DNA of 64,000 bases. Origin: Chromohalobacter israelensis. GTDB lineage: Bacteria > Pseudomonadota > Gammaproteobacteria > Pseudomonadales > Halomonadaceae. Below the pieces are notes generated by a model. That model had not been told where the DNA came from. It ran no database searches and saw only the letters and a list, made by a program, of their open reading frames with translations. Below are positions 36,970-45,086 of the stretch, piece after piece; positions within the stretch are counted from its first letter, which is position 1, and each line of letters begins with the position of its first letter. The stretch is from assembly GCA_000761475.1 (NCBI GenBank), contig JQNW01000005.1, forward strand, positions 1 through 64,000, in the 5' to 3' direction. The position numbers and the translations under genes were made by a program.

Positions 36970-37911
36970 TCAAGCCGGATGCGTTGCCGCCCAGTGACGC
37001 GCGATATCCACACGCCGAGTTATCCACACCCGATCATGGGCCTCGAGGTGATCGAGGAAGCGCTGCAGCGCGCGGAAGCGTCCGGGGCGGCCGATCAGTC
37101 GGCAATGCAGGCCGATGGAGAGCATCTTCGGCGTTTCCGCGCCTTCTGCGTAGAGCACGTCGAAGGCATCGCGCAGGTACTGGAAGAAGGGCTCGCCGTG
37201 GTCGAAGCCGGTGGGCGAGGCAAAGCGCATGTCGTTGGTATCCAGTGTGTAGGGCACGATCAGGTGGCGGTGCGTCTGGCCCTGACTGTCCTGGACATCG
37301 CTCCAGAACGGCAGATCGTCACCGTAGTAGTCGCTGTCGTAGAGGAAGCCGCCCTGATCGAGCAACAGCCGCCGTGTATTGGGGCTGTCGCGGCCGGTGT
37401 ACCACCCCAGGGGCGCCTCGCCGTACAAGCGGCGGAACACTTCGATGGCACGCTGCATGTGGTCGCGTTCGAGTGCTTCCGGCACGTTCTGGTAGTGAAT
37501 CCAGCGCCAGCCATGGCAGGCGATCTCGTGGCCCAGTTCCTGGAAGGCCTGGGCCACCTCGGGATGACGCTCCAGCGCCATGGCAACGCCGAATACGGTC
37601 AACGGCAACCCGCGCCGCTCAAACTCGCGCAGCACGCGCCATACCCCCGCCCGCGAACCGTACTCGTAGACCGACTCCATGCTCAGGTGGCGGTCGGGAT
37701 AGGCCTCGGCCCCGGCGATCTCGGAGAGAAACTGTTCGGAGTGACTATCGCCGTGCAGCACGCTGTTCTCGCCACCCTCTTCGTAGTTGAGGACGAACTG
37801 CACGGCGACGCGGGCCTGGCCCGGCCAGTTCGCTTGCGGTGGTGTGCGGCCATAGCCGACGAGATCGCGTGGGTAAACCTCGGACGGATCGGTGGAGGAT
37901 GCCATGCCCAT
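36970..37911 (-). CDS. puuE: Allantoinase PuuE (polysaccharide-deacetylase fold)
   Basis: 313 residues. It hydrolyses allantoin to allantoate. The opening YPRDLVGYGRTPPQANWPGQARVAVQFVLNYEEGGE and the NodB-like signatures (GHEIACHGWRWIHYQ) are diagnostic of PuuE rather than the amidohydrolase-type AllB. It leads the puuE-allE-allA operon. A 10-bp palindrome variant sits 52 bases before its ATG and would be in its promoter. Confidence 0.96.
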   Translation of the reverse strand: MGMASSTDPSEVYPRDLVGYGRTPPQANWPGQARVAVQFVLNYEEGGENSVLHGDSHSEQFLSEIAGAEAYPDRHLSMESVYEYGSRAGVWRVLREFERRGLPLTVFGVAMALERHPEVAQAFQELGHEIACHGWRWIHYQNVPEALERDHMQRAIEVFRRLYGEAPLGWYTGRDSPNTRRLLLDQGGFLYDSDYYGDDLPFWSDVQDSQGQTHRHLIVPYTLDTNDMRFASPTGFDHGEPFFQYLRDAFDVLYAEGAETPKMLSIGLHCRLIGRPGRFRALQRFLDHLEAHDRVWITRRVDIARHWAATHPA

Positions 37912-37962
37912 GAAGACTCCCGGTTTATTGTTGTGCCGCTCGGATTACCTTAGCGTGCGTTG

Positions 37963-37972
37963 ATGTATACAA
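37963..37972. promoter_or_regulatory. Palindromic operator copy 1 (ATGTATACAA)
   Basis: Matches TTGTATACAA at nine of ten positions, with the core TGTATACA intact. It is in the puuE-hpxA divergent promoter on the puuE side. The TNGTNNACNA pattern is typical for GntR regulators of the FadR/FCD type, one of which is encoded in this island (42023-42766). Confidence 0.65.
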
Positions 37973-38111
37973 AAAATCAATCCCTCGTCACGCCCTTGCC
38001 GGTGCCTCGACTCACGGGTCGACGAAAACGCCACCCGGCGGATCTCGGCGGCTCGAGGCATGCCTGGCGCGGCAGCCATCCGACATCAGGGCGATCCGGC
38101 ATTGACTTATT

Positions 38112-38121
38112 TTGTATTCAA
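38112..38121. promoter_or_regulatory. Palindromic operator copy 2 (TTGTATTCAA)
   Basis: One mismatch from TTGTATACAA. It lies 69 bases before the racemase start, one of a pair spaced 21 bases apart start to start (about two helical turns), consistent with cooperative binding. The flank is markedly AT-rich for this genome. Confidence 0.65.
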
Positions 38122-38132
38122 TACTAGAAATT

Positions 38133-38142
38133 TTGTAGACAA
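38133..38142. promoter_or_regulatory. Palindromic operator copy 3 (TTGTAGACAA)
   Basis: One mismatch from TTGTATACAA, 21 bases from copy 2 and 38 bases before the racemase ATG, likely overlapping the promoter or transcription start. Confidence 0.65.
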
Positions 38143-38180
38143 AACATGCGCGATCCAGTCGCGCACCCAAGGAATGCCCC

Positions 38181-38912
38181 ATGCGCTTGCACCTCATCAA
38201 CCCCAACACCAGCACCGGCATGACGACACGCATCGGCGAGTCCGCCAGCCGCATCGCGGCGCCGGGCACCCGGATCGTGGCCACGCAACCGGAAAGCGGC
38301 CCGGTGTCCATCGAGGGTCACTTCGACGAGGCGATCAGCGCCGTGGGCGTGACCGAGGAAATCGCCAAGGGCGAGCGCGACGGCAGCGATGCCTACATCA
38401 TCGCCTGCTTCGGCGACCCTGGGCTGATGGCGGCCCGGGAGCTGACCCGCGCGCCGGTGCTGGGCATCGCCGAGGCCGGCTTTCACGTGGCCAGCCTGAT
38501 CAGCACGCGCTTTTCCATCGTCACGACGCTGAGCCGCACCGGCATCATCGCCGAGCACCTGCTGCAAGCCTATGGCTTCGCGCATCATTGCCGTCGGATC
38601 CGTGCCGCGGAAATCCCCGTGCTCGACCTGGAGGACGATGGCGACGCCGCCCTCACGCGGGTGATCGAGACCTGCCGGCGCGCCCGGGACGAGGACGGCA
38701 TCGGCGCCATCGTGCTCGGCTGCGGCGGCATGGCCGATCTGCGCGCCACCATCGAAGAGGCAGTGGGCATCCCCATCGTCGAGGGGGTCACCGCCGCCGT
38801 GAAATTGGCCGAGGCGCTGGTCGGCCTCGGGCTCGGCACCAGCAAGCATGGCGACCTCGCCTTTCCGCGTCCCAAGTCCTTCACCGGCCATTTCGCCCAT
38901 TTATCACGCTAA
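38181..38912 (+). CDS. Allantoin/hydantoin racemase (Asp/Glu racemase superfamily)
   Basis: 243 residues. The two catalytic cysteines lie in AYIIACFGDPGL and AIVLGCGGMADL, and the N-terminal motif LINPNTSTGMT marks the hydantoin racemase branch. In this context the natural substrate is most likely allantoin: it would interconvert the enantiomers so that PuuE can use both (as for HpxA). It is the first gene to the right of the divergent promoter, upstream of two NCS1 permeases. Confidence 0.9.
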   Translation: MRLHLINPNTSTGMTTRIGESASRIAAPGTRIVATQPESGPVSIEGHFDEAISAVGVTEEIAKGERDGSDAYIIACFGDPGLMAARELTRAPVLGIAEAGFHVASLISTRFSIVTTLSRTGIIAEHLLQAYGFAHHCRRIRAAEIPVLDLEDDGDAALTRVIETCRRARDEDGIGAIVLGCGGMADLRATIEEAVGIPIVEGVTAAVKLAEALVGLGLGTSKHGDLAFPRPKSFTGHFAHLSR

Positions 38913-39124
38913 TGCCCGCAAACGGGGGGAGCCACGTTTTCGCGCCACGACCCATACTCGCTAACGCTCAAGCCTGAAGCATCACCGGCGTCCTCTTGCC
39001 GACAATCACAACACCAGGGCGCCTGACAGATAGCCAAACAGCAGCACGCTACGCCACTCGGACGTCCCCCAGCGGGGCGCACAACAACAAATCGCGGGGC
39101 ACGGTCCCGCCCGAGGAAAGCGTC

Positions 39125-40474
39125 ATGACAAGCGACTCCGCCACGTCGGAAGGGCCGCGCCCTGCCGGCAAGGCACCGGGACAAGAGTCCCTGGACCCAC
39201 AGCGTACCCGCATCATGGGACGCCTCTCCTATCTACTGGCCTGGTTTGGCGGCTGCATGTCGATCGGCACCTTCGCCATGGGCTCGAGCATCGTCGGTAC
39301 GCTCAACCTGTTGCAGGCCTCGCTGGCGATCGCCATCGGCTGCTTCGTGATCGGCGTCGCGCTGACGATCAACGGCGCCGCCGGCTACAAGTACGGCATT
39401 CCTTTCATGGTCCAGGCACGCAGCGCCTTCGGCTTTACCGGCACACGCTTGCCGGGGCTCATCCGCGCGGTGCCGGCCATCGTCTGGTACGGATTTCAGA
39501 GCTGGATCGGCGCCGGCGCCCTGAACGCCGTCTCGTCGACCCTGCTGGGCTTCGACAATCTGGTGTTCTATTTCATCGCCTTCCAGCTCTTGCAGATCGC
39601 CCTGTCGGTGTTCGGCTTTCAGGGCATCAAGTGGCTGGAAAACATCGGCAGTGGCTTCATCCTGGCCTCGCTGGTCTACATGTTCTTCAGCGTGCTCGAC
39701 AAGTACGGCGATGTGATCGGCGAACAGCTGATCGACATCGACGGCACATGGGGACTGCCCTTCTGGGGCGCGACGATGCTGTTCCTGGGCATCTACAGCA
39801 CCATGATCCTCAATGCCAGCGACTACTCCCGCGAGCTCAAGCACGGCAGCGGGCCGGGGCTTCTGACCACGCTCTACGCCATGTCGATTTTGCCCTGCAC
39901 GCTGTTCATGGGCTTGATCGGGCTGATGGTCTCCGGTGCCACCGGCGTCGCCGATCCCATCGATGTCTTCGCCAATGCCGTCGACAATCCACCGCTTCTG
40001 ATCACCACCCTGCTGTTCATCGCCTTCGCCCAGGTCACCACCAACGTGCTCAACAATGTGGTGCCCCCCACCTATGTGCTGATGGACGTCTTCAAGCTGA
40101 AATTCCGCAGCGCCACCGTGATCGTGGGGTTGCTGGCCTTCGCGACCTTTCCCTGGGAGCTGGTCAAGGACGATTCCGCGGCCGGACTGCAGCTGTTCGT
40201 GCAGACCTATTCGGCGTTTCTGGGGCCGATCTTCGCGATCATGGCGGTGGATTATTACCTCATTCGCCGGCGCACGCTGGATCTCGACAAGCTCTATGAC
40301 GCGCATGGCCCTTATCGCGGCATCAATTACGCCGCCTGCATCGCCACGCTGATCGGCGCCCTGGTGGCGCTCAACGTCTCGGCGGTCTCGTGGTACGCGA
40401 GCCTGCTGCCGGCCGGCCTCGCCTATTACCTGCTGATGCGCCACTGGCCGGCCTGCCGGCGTTTCAACCAATGA
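39125..40474 (+). CDS. NCS1 family permease 1 (probable allantoin or nucleobase importer)
   Basis: 449 residues with 12 helices of the LeuT fold. Landmarks: LAWFGGCMSIGTFAMGSSIVG in helix 1, NGAAGYKYGIPFMVQARSAFG, and IVWYGFQSWIGAGAL in helix 3, where the aromatic Trp stacks on the heterocyclic substrate. GAGGAAAG precedes the ATG at 39125; in-frame sequence to 38996 does not look like protein of this family. Surrounded by allantoin genes, it most plausibly takes up allantoin or a purine base, with Na or H as the coupling ion. The 212 bases upstream hold no further gene. Confidence 0.9.
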   Translation: MTSDSATSEGPRPAGKAPGQESLDPQRTRIMGRLSYLLAWFGGCMSIGTFAMGSSIVGTLNLLQASLAIAIGCFVIGVALTINGAAGYKYGIPFMVQARSAFGFTGTRLPGLIRAVPAIVWYGFQSWIGAGALNAVSSTLLGFDNLVFYFIAFQLLQIALSVFGFQGIKWLENIGSGFILASLVYMFFSVLDKYGDVIGEQLIDIDGTWGLPFWGATMLFLGIYSTMILNASDYSRELKHGSGPGLLTTLYAMSILPCTLFMGLIGLMVSGATGVADPIDVFANAVDNPPLLITTLLFIAFAQVTTNVLNNVVPPTYVLMDVFKLKFRSATVIVGLLAFATFPWELVKDDSAAGLQLFVQTYSAFLGPIFAIMAVDYYLIRRRTLDLDKLYDAHGPYRGINYAACIATLIGALVALNVSAVSWYASLLPAGLAYYLLMRHWPACRRFNQ

Positions 40475-40521
40475 CGATCACGCTGTCCTCCACACGATGC
40501 CTACCGACATAGAGCGCTGCC

Positions 40522-41979
40522 ATGAACGATAACGACCTGCGCCTCACGGCGCCCGATGCAAGTCTCTACAACGCCGATCTGGCGCCGCTGCCCCATGCCG
40601 AACGCCGCTGGGGCGCCTTCGAGATCTTCAATGTCTGGGCCAACGATATCCAGAGCCTGTTCGGCTATACCCTGGCCGCGTCATTGTTTCTGAGCTACGG
40701 CCTCAACGGCTGGGCGGTCATGGCCGCCATCATCCTCGCCGGCCTGGTGGTCATGGTGCTGGTCAACCTGACCGGGCGCCCCAGCGTCAAATACGGCATT
40801 CCGTTTCCGGTGGTGGTACGCGCCAGCCTCGGCGTGCACGGCGCCAACCTGCCGGCGATGCTGCGCGCGGTGATCGGCATCTTCTGGTACGGCGTGCAAA
40901 CCTACTTCGCCTCTACGGCCGTCACGCTCTTGCTGACCGCACTGGGCGTGCCGGAGGGCGGCCAGTTCCTGGGGCTGTCGAGCGTGGCCTGGCTGGCCTT
41001 CGTGGTGGTGTGGGTCTTTCAGTTGGCGATGTTCTGGTCGGGCATCGAGCGCATCAAGCGCTTCCTCAACTGGGCCGGGCCGCTGGTCTACGCGGTGATG
41101 ATCGTGCTGATGGGCGTGGTCTGGTGGCAAGCCGGCGCCTCGCTGCTACCGGCCATCGGCAACATCTTCAGCGGCAACAGCGACGCCGCCGGCAGCGCCG
41201 TCGGTGCCTTTTTCACCGTTGTGGGCACCATGATCGCGTACTTCGCCGCGGTGGTGATCAACTTCGGCGACTTCGCGCGCTTCGTGAAAAGCGAGCGCGC
41301 CATGCGGCTCGGTAACTGGCTCGGGCTGCCGCTCAACGTCGCGGTGTTCTCGTTCATCGCCCTGATCATCACCGCCGGCACGCTCGCCTTGTTCGGTGAG
41401 GCACTGACCAACCCCTCGGACATCGTCGACCGCGTCGATAGTCTGCCGCTGACGATCGTCGCTGCGCTGACCTTTTTCGCTGCCACCGTGGGCATCAACC
41501 TGGTCGCCAACTTCATTCCCCCCGCCTATGACTTGTCCAATCTGTTCCCGCGCCGCATCAACTTTCGGATCGGCGGGCTGATCACGGCGATCATCGCCTT
41601 CTTCATCGGGGCCTTGTGGGTCAGCGTGATCAGCCGGATCGGCATTCCCGGCTTCGTCAACGCCATCGGCGCCGTCATTGCGCCGTTCTACGGCATCATC
41701 GTGATCGACTACTACATCATCCGCCGAGGCCGACTCGACGTTCAGGCGCTGTTCTCCACCGCACCGGGCAGTGCCTATTACTATCAGAATGGCTGGAACC
41801 GACGCGCCCTGATCGCCTTCGCCGTCGGCGCGCTGTTCTCGCTGGCCTCGGTCTGGGTACCGGCGCTCGCCGTACTGGAAGGGTTCGCATGGCTGCTCGG
41901 CGCGGGCCTGGGAGGTGCGTGCTACTACGCCCTGATGCGCGGGCACGACGTGTCCACCGCCCCGTCGAGTGCGCCATGA
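40522..41979 (+). CDS. NCS1 family permease 2
   Basis: 485 residues and 12 helices. It begins with the cytoplasmic stretch LYNADLAPLPHAERRWGAFEIFNVWANDIQS, then NLTGRPSVKYGIPFPVVVRASLGVHGAN and GIFWYGVQTYFAS, typical of the bacterial NCS1 transporters for uracil, allantoin or hydantoins. It differs clearly from its upstream neighbour, so this is not a recent tandem duplication. It lies 47 bases after that gene and is probably co-transcribed. The two may differ in substrate. Confidence 0.9.
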   Translation: MNDNDLRLTAPDASLYNADLAPLPHAERRWGAFEIFNVWANDIQSLFGYTLAASLFLSYGLNGWAVMAAIILAGLVVMVLVNLTGRPSVKYGIPFPVVVRASLGVHGANLPAMLRAVIGIFWYGVQTYFASTAVTLLLTALGVPEGGQFLGLSSVAWLAFVVVWVFQLAMFWSGIERIKRFLNWAGPLVYAVMIVLMGVVWWQAGASLLPAIGNIFSGNSDAAGSAVGAFFTVVGTMIAYFAAVVINFGDFARFVKSERAMRLGNWLGLPLNVAVFSFIALIITAGTLALFGEALTNPSDIVDRVDSLPLTIVAALTFFAATVGINLVANFIPPAYDLSNLFPRRINFRIGGLITAIIAFFIGALWVSVISRIGIPGFVNAIGAVIAPFYGIIVIDYYIIRRGRLDVQALFSTAPGSAYYYQNGWNRRALIAFAVGALFSLASVWVPALAVLEGFAWLLGAGLGGACYYALMRGHDVSTAPSSAP

Positions 41980-42022
41980 AGGCGTACGGTATCTTGAATG
42001 TCCCGCCGGCGACGGCGGGGCA

Positions 42023-42766
42023 TCAGCCGAGCGCGCCGTCGAAGATCCGCTTCAGGTCCGGGGTTTCCTCGGGCGCCTCGGCAATGGAGAGCGAGGCTTC
42101 GATGGCCTTGAGGTGGCGCTGCATGAAGGCGCGGGCACGCTCGCCGTTGCCGTTTTCGAGGTGGCGAATCAGTTCGTCGTGGTCGTGCGACTCGCAACCG
42201 AGGTGGCCGGTGTTGCCGTAAACCGCCAGGATCAGCGACGAGCGCGAGCATAACCGGCCGACGAATTCGCTGAGTGTGGCGTTGCCCGCCAGCTCGGCCA
42301 GACGCACATGGAAGGCCGCAGACAGCTTGATCGCCTCGCTCTGCTTGCCGGCCTTGAGTGCCTGACGCTCGCGGCGCGCGTCGTCGCGCAGCCGCGCCAC
42401 ATCCGCCGCCGTGGCCCGCTGCACGACCTGCTCCATCAGCCCGCACTCGACCAGTTGCCGCGCGGCGAAGACATCGCGCGCTTCCTCGGCGGTCGGCCGC
42501 GAGACGCTCGCGCCGCGACGTGGCGTCAAGGTGACGAGGTGCTCCAGGGCCAAGCGTTGCAGGATCTTGCGGATGCCGGTGCGGCTGACACCGAAGACGT
42601 CCGACAGGGCATCCTCGCGCAGACGCGCACCGGGCTGCAGGCGATGTTCGATGATGGCGTCGCTGATCGCACGATAGATGGCGTCATGACGCTGCGCACC
42701 GTCGCCGGCCTTGCCCTCGTTGCGACGCGTTTTCTTGGCGGCATGCGCCTGACGTGACTCGCTCAT
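42023..42766 (-). CDS. GntR family regulator, FCD subfamily
   Basis: 247 residues. A basic, Lys-rich N-terminal tail of about 25 residues leads into a winged helix-turn-helix (IIEHRLQPGARLREDALSDVFGVSRTGIRKILQRLALEHLV). A helical FCD effector domain follows (about 95-225) with the metal-site acids and His residues (AAFHVRLAELAGN, HDHDELIRHLENG). Located among purine catabolic genes, it is the best candidate reader of the TTGTATACAA palindromes. The ligand could be a pathway intermediate such as allantoin; this is inferred. Confidence 0.9.
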   Translation of the reverse strand: MSESRQAHAAKKTRRNEGKAGDGAQRHDAIYRAISDAIIEHRLQPGARLREDALSDVFGVSRTGIRKILQRLALEHLVTLTPRRGASVSRPTAEEARDVFAARQLVECGLMEQVVQRATAADVARLRDDARRERQALKAGKQSEAIKLSAAFHVRLAELAGNATLSEFVGRLCSRSSLILAVYGNTGHLGCESHDHDELIRHLENGNGERARAFMQRHLKAIEASLSIAEAPEETPDLKRIFDGALG

Positions 42767-42816
42767 TCACGGCTCCCGAATGCATTTGCGCTGATCATCG
42801 CATTGCCCGCCCGACA

Positions 42817-43173
42817 TCAGCTACCGCGGTAGGTGGAATAACCGAAGGGGGACAGCAACAGCGGGACATGGTAGTGGGCGCCCGCATCGTCGATGCCGAA
42901 GCGCAGCGGAATCCGCGCCAGAAAGCGTGGCCCCGTCGGCGGGACCTCATCCTGGCGATCGAGATACTCGCCGGCCTCGAACAGCAGCTCGTACTCGCCC
43001 TCACGGAAGGCTTCGCCCTCCAGCAGCGGGCCATCGCAACGGCCATCCTCGTTGGTCACGAACTCGCCCAGCGCCTGGCGGGTGTCGCCATCGAGCCGAT
43101 ACAGCGACAGGCGCATGCCGCGTGCGGGGCAGCCCCGAGCGGTGTCCAGAACGTGCGTGGTGAGATAGCCCAT
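42817..43173 (-). CDS. uraH: 5-hydroxyisourate hydrolase (cytoplasmic)
   Basis: 118 residues without a signal peptide. The transthyretin-like N-terminus MGYLTTHVLDTARGCPARGM and the C-terminal tetrapeptide region YGYSTYRGS-type (FGYSTYRGS) are diagnostic. It converts the uricase product hydroxyisourate to OHCU, the substrate of uraD. AAGGAG precedes the ATG at 43173; the open frame runs further up but is not family-like. Divergent from uraD across 123 bases that contain an exact TTGTATACAA. Confidence 0.96.
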   Translation of the reverse strand: MGYLTTHVLDTARGCPARGMRLSLYRLDGDTRQALGEFVTNEDGRCDGPLLEGEAFREGEYELLFEAGEYLDRQDEVPPTGPRFLARIPLRFGIDDAGAHYHVPLLLSPFGYSTYRGS

Positions 43174-43253
43174 GGTCACTCCTTGCGATCGTCGGCGGGC
43201 ATCGAGCGGCGGCCCGGGATGGACGCCCGTGGTGCCACCGCTTACCCTGATTT

Positions 43254-43263
43254 TTGTATACAA
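43254..43263. promoter_or_regulatory. Palindromic operator copy 4 (TTGTATACAA, exact)
   Basis: A perfect 10-base palindrome in the uraH-uraD divergent promoter, 34 bases before the uraD ATG. It is the best match among four copies in the island and suggests common control with the puuE/racemase promoter. Confidence 0.72.
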
Positions 43264-43296
43264 CAATCCCGAACAACATAGCATCAGGAGACGCGC

Positions 43297-43821
43297 ATGC
43301 GCCATGCCCTGCTCTCGCCGCGCCCCACGCAACTCGACCGCGAGGCCTTCGTGGCCGCGTATGGCGGCATCTACGAACACTCTCCGTGGACCGCCGAAGC
43401 GGTATGGGACGCCGGCCTCGACACCCGCCACGACAGCCCCGCGGGTCTCGCCGAGGCAATGGCCGCCGTGCTCGACGCCGCCCCCGCCGAGCGCCAGCTC
43501 ACGGTCATCCGCGCGCACCCCGACCTGGCCGGCAAGGTCGCGCTGGCTGGCGGGCTGACCCAGGCCTCGAGCCAGGAACAGGCCGGTGCCGGGCTCGATC
43601 AGTGTACCCCGGACGAGCTGGCCCGCTTCGAGCGCCTGAACGCCGACTACCAGGCACGCTTCGGCTTTCCCTTCGTGATGGCGGTCAAGGGCTACCACCG
43701 TCGCGAGATTCTCGATGCCTTCGAGCTCCGCCTCGCGCATGGGCCCGACGAGGAGCGCCGCTCCGCCATCGCGCAGATCCATCGCATCGCGCGGCTACGC
43801 CTGGACGCCCATGCCACCTGA
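43297..43821 (+). CDS. uraD: OHCU decarboxylase
   Basis: 174 residues. It decarboxylates 2-oxo-4-hydroxy-4-carboxy-5-ureidoimidazoline to (S)-allantoin. Family landmarks: FVAAYGGIYEHSPW, VIRAHPDLAGKVA with the catalytic His, ASSQEQAGAGLDQCTPDE, and NADYQARFGFPFVMAVKG. It is encoded as a stand-alone enzyme rather than as a fusion. The IclR gene follows on the same strand. Confidence 0.96.
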   Translation: MRHALLSPRPTQLDREAFVAAYGGIYEHSPWTAEAVWDAGLDTRHDSPAGLAEAMAAVLDAAPAERQLTVIRAHPDLAGKVALAGGLTQASSQEQAGAGLDQCTPDELARFERLNADYQARFGFPFVMAVKGYHRREILDAFELRLAHGPDEERRSAIAQIHRIARLRLDAHAT

Positions 43822-43883
43822 AGGCCATCCTGCATCGGAATGAGCGGCGGTGTGCGTCTTTGGTGGGCTGGCGAGGCAGCGGA

Positions 43884-43908
43884 ATTCATGGAAGAATTTT
43901 CCATGAAT
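43884..43908. promoter_or_regulatory. IclR/AllR-type operator
   Basis: A perfect inverted repeat with 10-bp arms, ATTCATGGAA (43884-43893) and TTCCATGAAT (43899-43908), around GAATT. The core TGGAA-N5-TTCCA is the usual form for IclR-family regulators, and it resembles the E. coli AllR site as I recall it. It ends 22 bases before the IclR gene start, so autoregulation is likely. Confidence 0.75.
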
Positions 43909-43930
43909 GCTTCGTGAGAGAGAGCCAGGC

Positions 43931-44761
43931 GTGACGGAAAGCAAACGCAAGACGGTCGGACGCCCCGCCGGCAATGGCAAAGCCGCCAGCGGCCACAGCC
44001 AATCGCTGGTGCGGGGCCTGAATATCCTCGAAGGGCTCGCTGCCGCTCCCGGTGGGCTGGCCCTGTCCGATATCGCCCAGATCGTGGGTCTGGCCCCGTC
44101 GACCACGCACCGCTTGCTGCAGGCGCTCCACCAGCAGGGCTTCATCGCCCAGGACGCGGAGATGGGCGTGTGGCATATCGACGCCAAGACATTCCGCGTG
44201 GGCAATGCCTTCCTCGAGGCACGCGATTTCGTCGCCACCGCCCGCCCCTTCCTGCATCAATTGACGGCGGAGACCGAGGAAACCGCCAACCTGGGTATCC
44301 GGGATCAGGGCATGGCCGTGTTCCTCGCCCAGAGCGAGTCGCCGCAGATGATGCGCATGATCACGCGGCTGGGCTCGCGCGCCCCGCTGCACGCCTCGGG
44401 CGTCGGCAAGGCCCTGCTCGCCTGGCTGCCGCGCGACGAGGTCGAGCGCATCCTCCACACGCGCGGCCTCGACAAGGTGACGCCCAATACCCTCGACACC
44501 CCATCCCGCCTGCGCGACGCCCTCGGCGAGATCCGCCGCCAGGGCTATGCCTGCGACCGCGAGGAACACGCCATCGGCCTCAACTGCGTTGCAGCGACGC
44601 TGCACGACGAGAACGGTCTGCCGCTCGCCGCCATCTCGGTGTCCGGTCCCGCCGCACGCATTCCCGAAGCACGGCTCGCCGAACTCGGCGGCCTGGTGAG
44701 CCGCGCCGCCCGCGAGATCACGGCACGCCTGGGCGGGCGACTGCCCGGCGCTCAGGACTGA
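43931..44761 (+). CDS. IclR family transcriptional regulator
   Basis: 276 residues. Winged helix (SLVRGLNILEGLAAAPGGLALSDIAQIVGLAPSTTHRLLQAL), then a GAF-like ligand domain with the usual landmarks (PLHASGVGKALLAWLP, GYACDREEHAIGLNCVAATLHDENG). The GTG at 43931 is selected because it gives a normal short leader; an ATG at 43907 would overlap the operator arm. By position it is the second regulator of the purine island. AllR, which senses glyoxylate and allantoin in enterics, is an IclR protein, and this may be a functional counterpart. Confidence 0.9.
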   Translation: MTESKRKTVGRPAGNGKAASGHSQSLVRGLNILEGLAAAPGGLALSDIAQIVGLAPSTTHRLLQALHQQGFIAQDAEMGVWHIDAKTFRVGNAFLEARDFVATARPFLHQLTAETEETANLGIRDQGMAVFLAQSESPQMMRMITRLGSRAPLHASGVGKALLAWLPRDEVERILHTRGLDKVTPNTLDTPSRLRDALGEIRRQGYACDREEHAIGLNCVAATLHDENGLPLAAISVSGPAARIPEARLAELGGLVSRAAREITARLGGRLPGAQD

Positions 44762-45086
44762 GCAGACAGGCTAACTTAGTCTCGTTAGCCCTCTCATTAG
44801 AAGCCTCTCACTATCGTTGCTTGATTGGCTGGGGCTTCTCTTCCACACGCGTCATGAACGACCTGGCGTACTTGGCGGACCGCGAAGGATAACGCCTGTC
44901 GCCCATCTGATCATCGGGGAACCTGCAGCGACAGAGCTGAGGGGGTATGCACTCCCCTACTAGAACCTCTTATCAACATGAGCCTGATTCACTTTGAGGT
45001 GGGAATTCTTCATTGGTGGCGGAAGCCACGGGGCTGCCAAAATGCGGCCTCGATTGAAGACGCACACCACCCCGAGGCATTCATCC
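44762..45086. other. Gene-free interval between IclR gene and the methyltransferase
   Basis: 325 bases. A hairpin GGCTAAC (44769-44775)/GTTAGCC (44784-44790) just after the IclR stop may terminate that gene although no T run follows. The rest includes an AT-richer stretch before 45087 that could hold a promoter. I see no gene remnant and no riboswitch fold that I can defend. Confidence 0.5.

Noticed and set aside
43174-43782. Extension of uraH to a 321-codon frame
   Set aside because: It is antisense to uraD; AAGGAG before the ATG at 43173 and family length settle the start.
44762-45086. Possible SAM or cobalamin riboswitch before the homocysteine methyltransferase
   Set aside because: I could not build any conserved core or pseudoknot; only a short hairpin near the IclR stop is visible.
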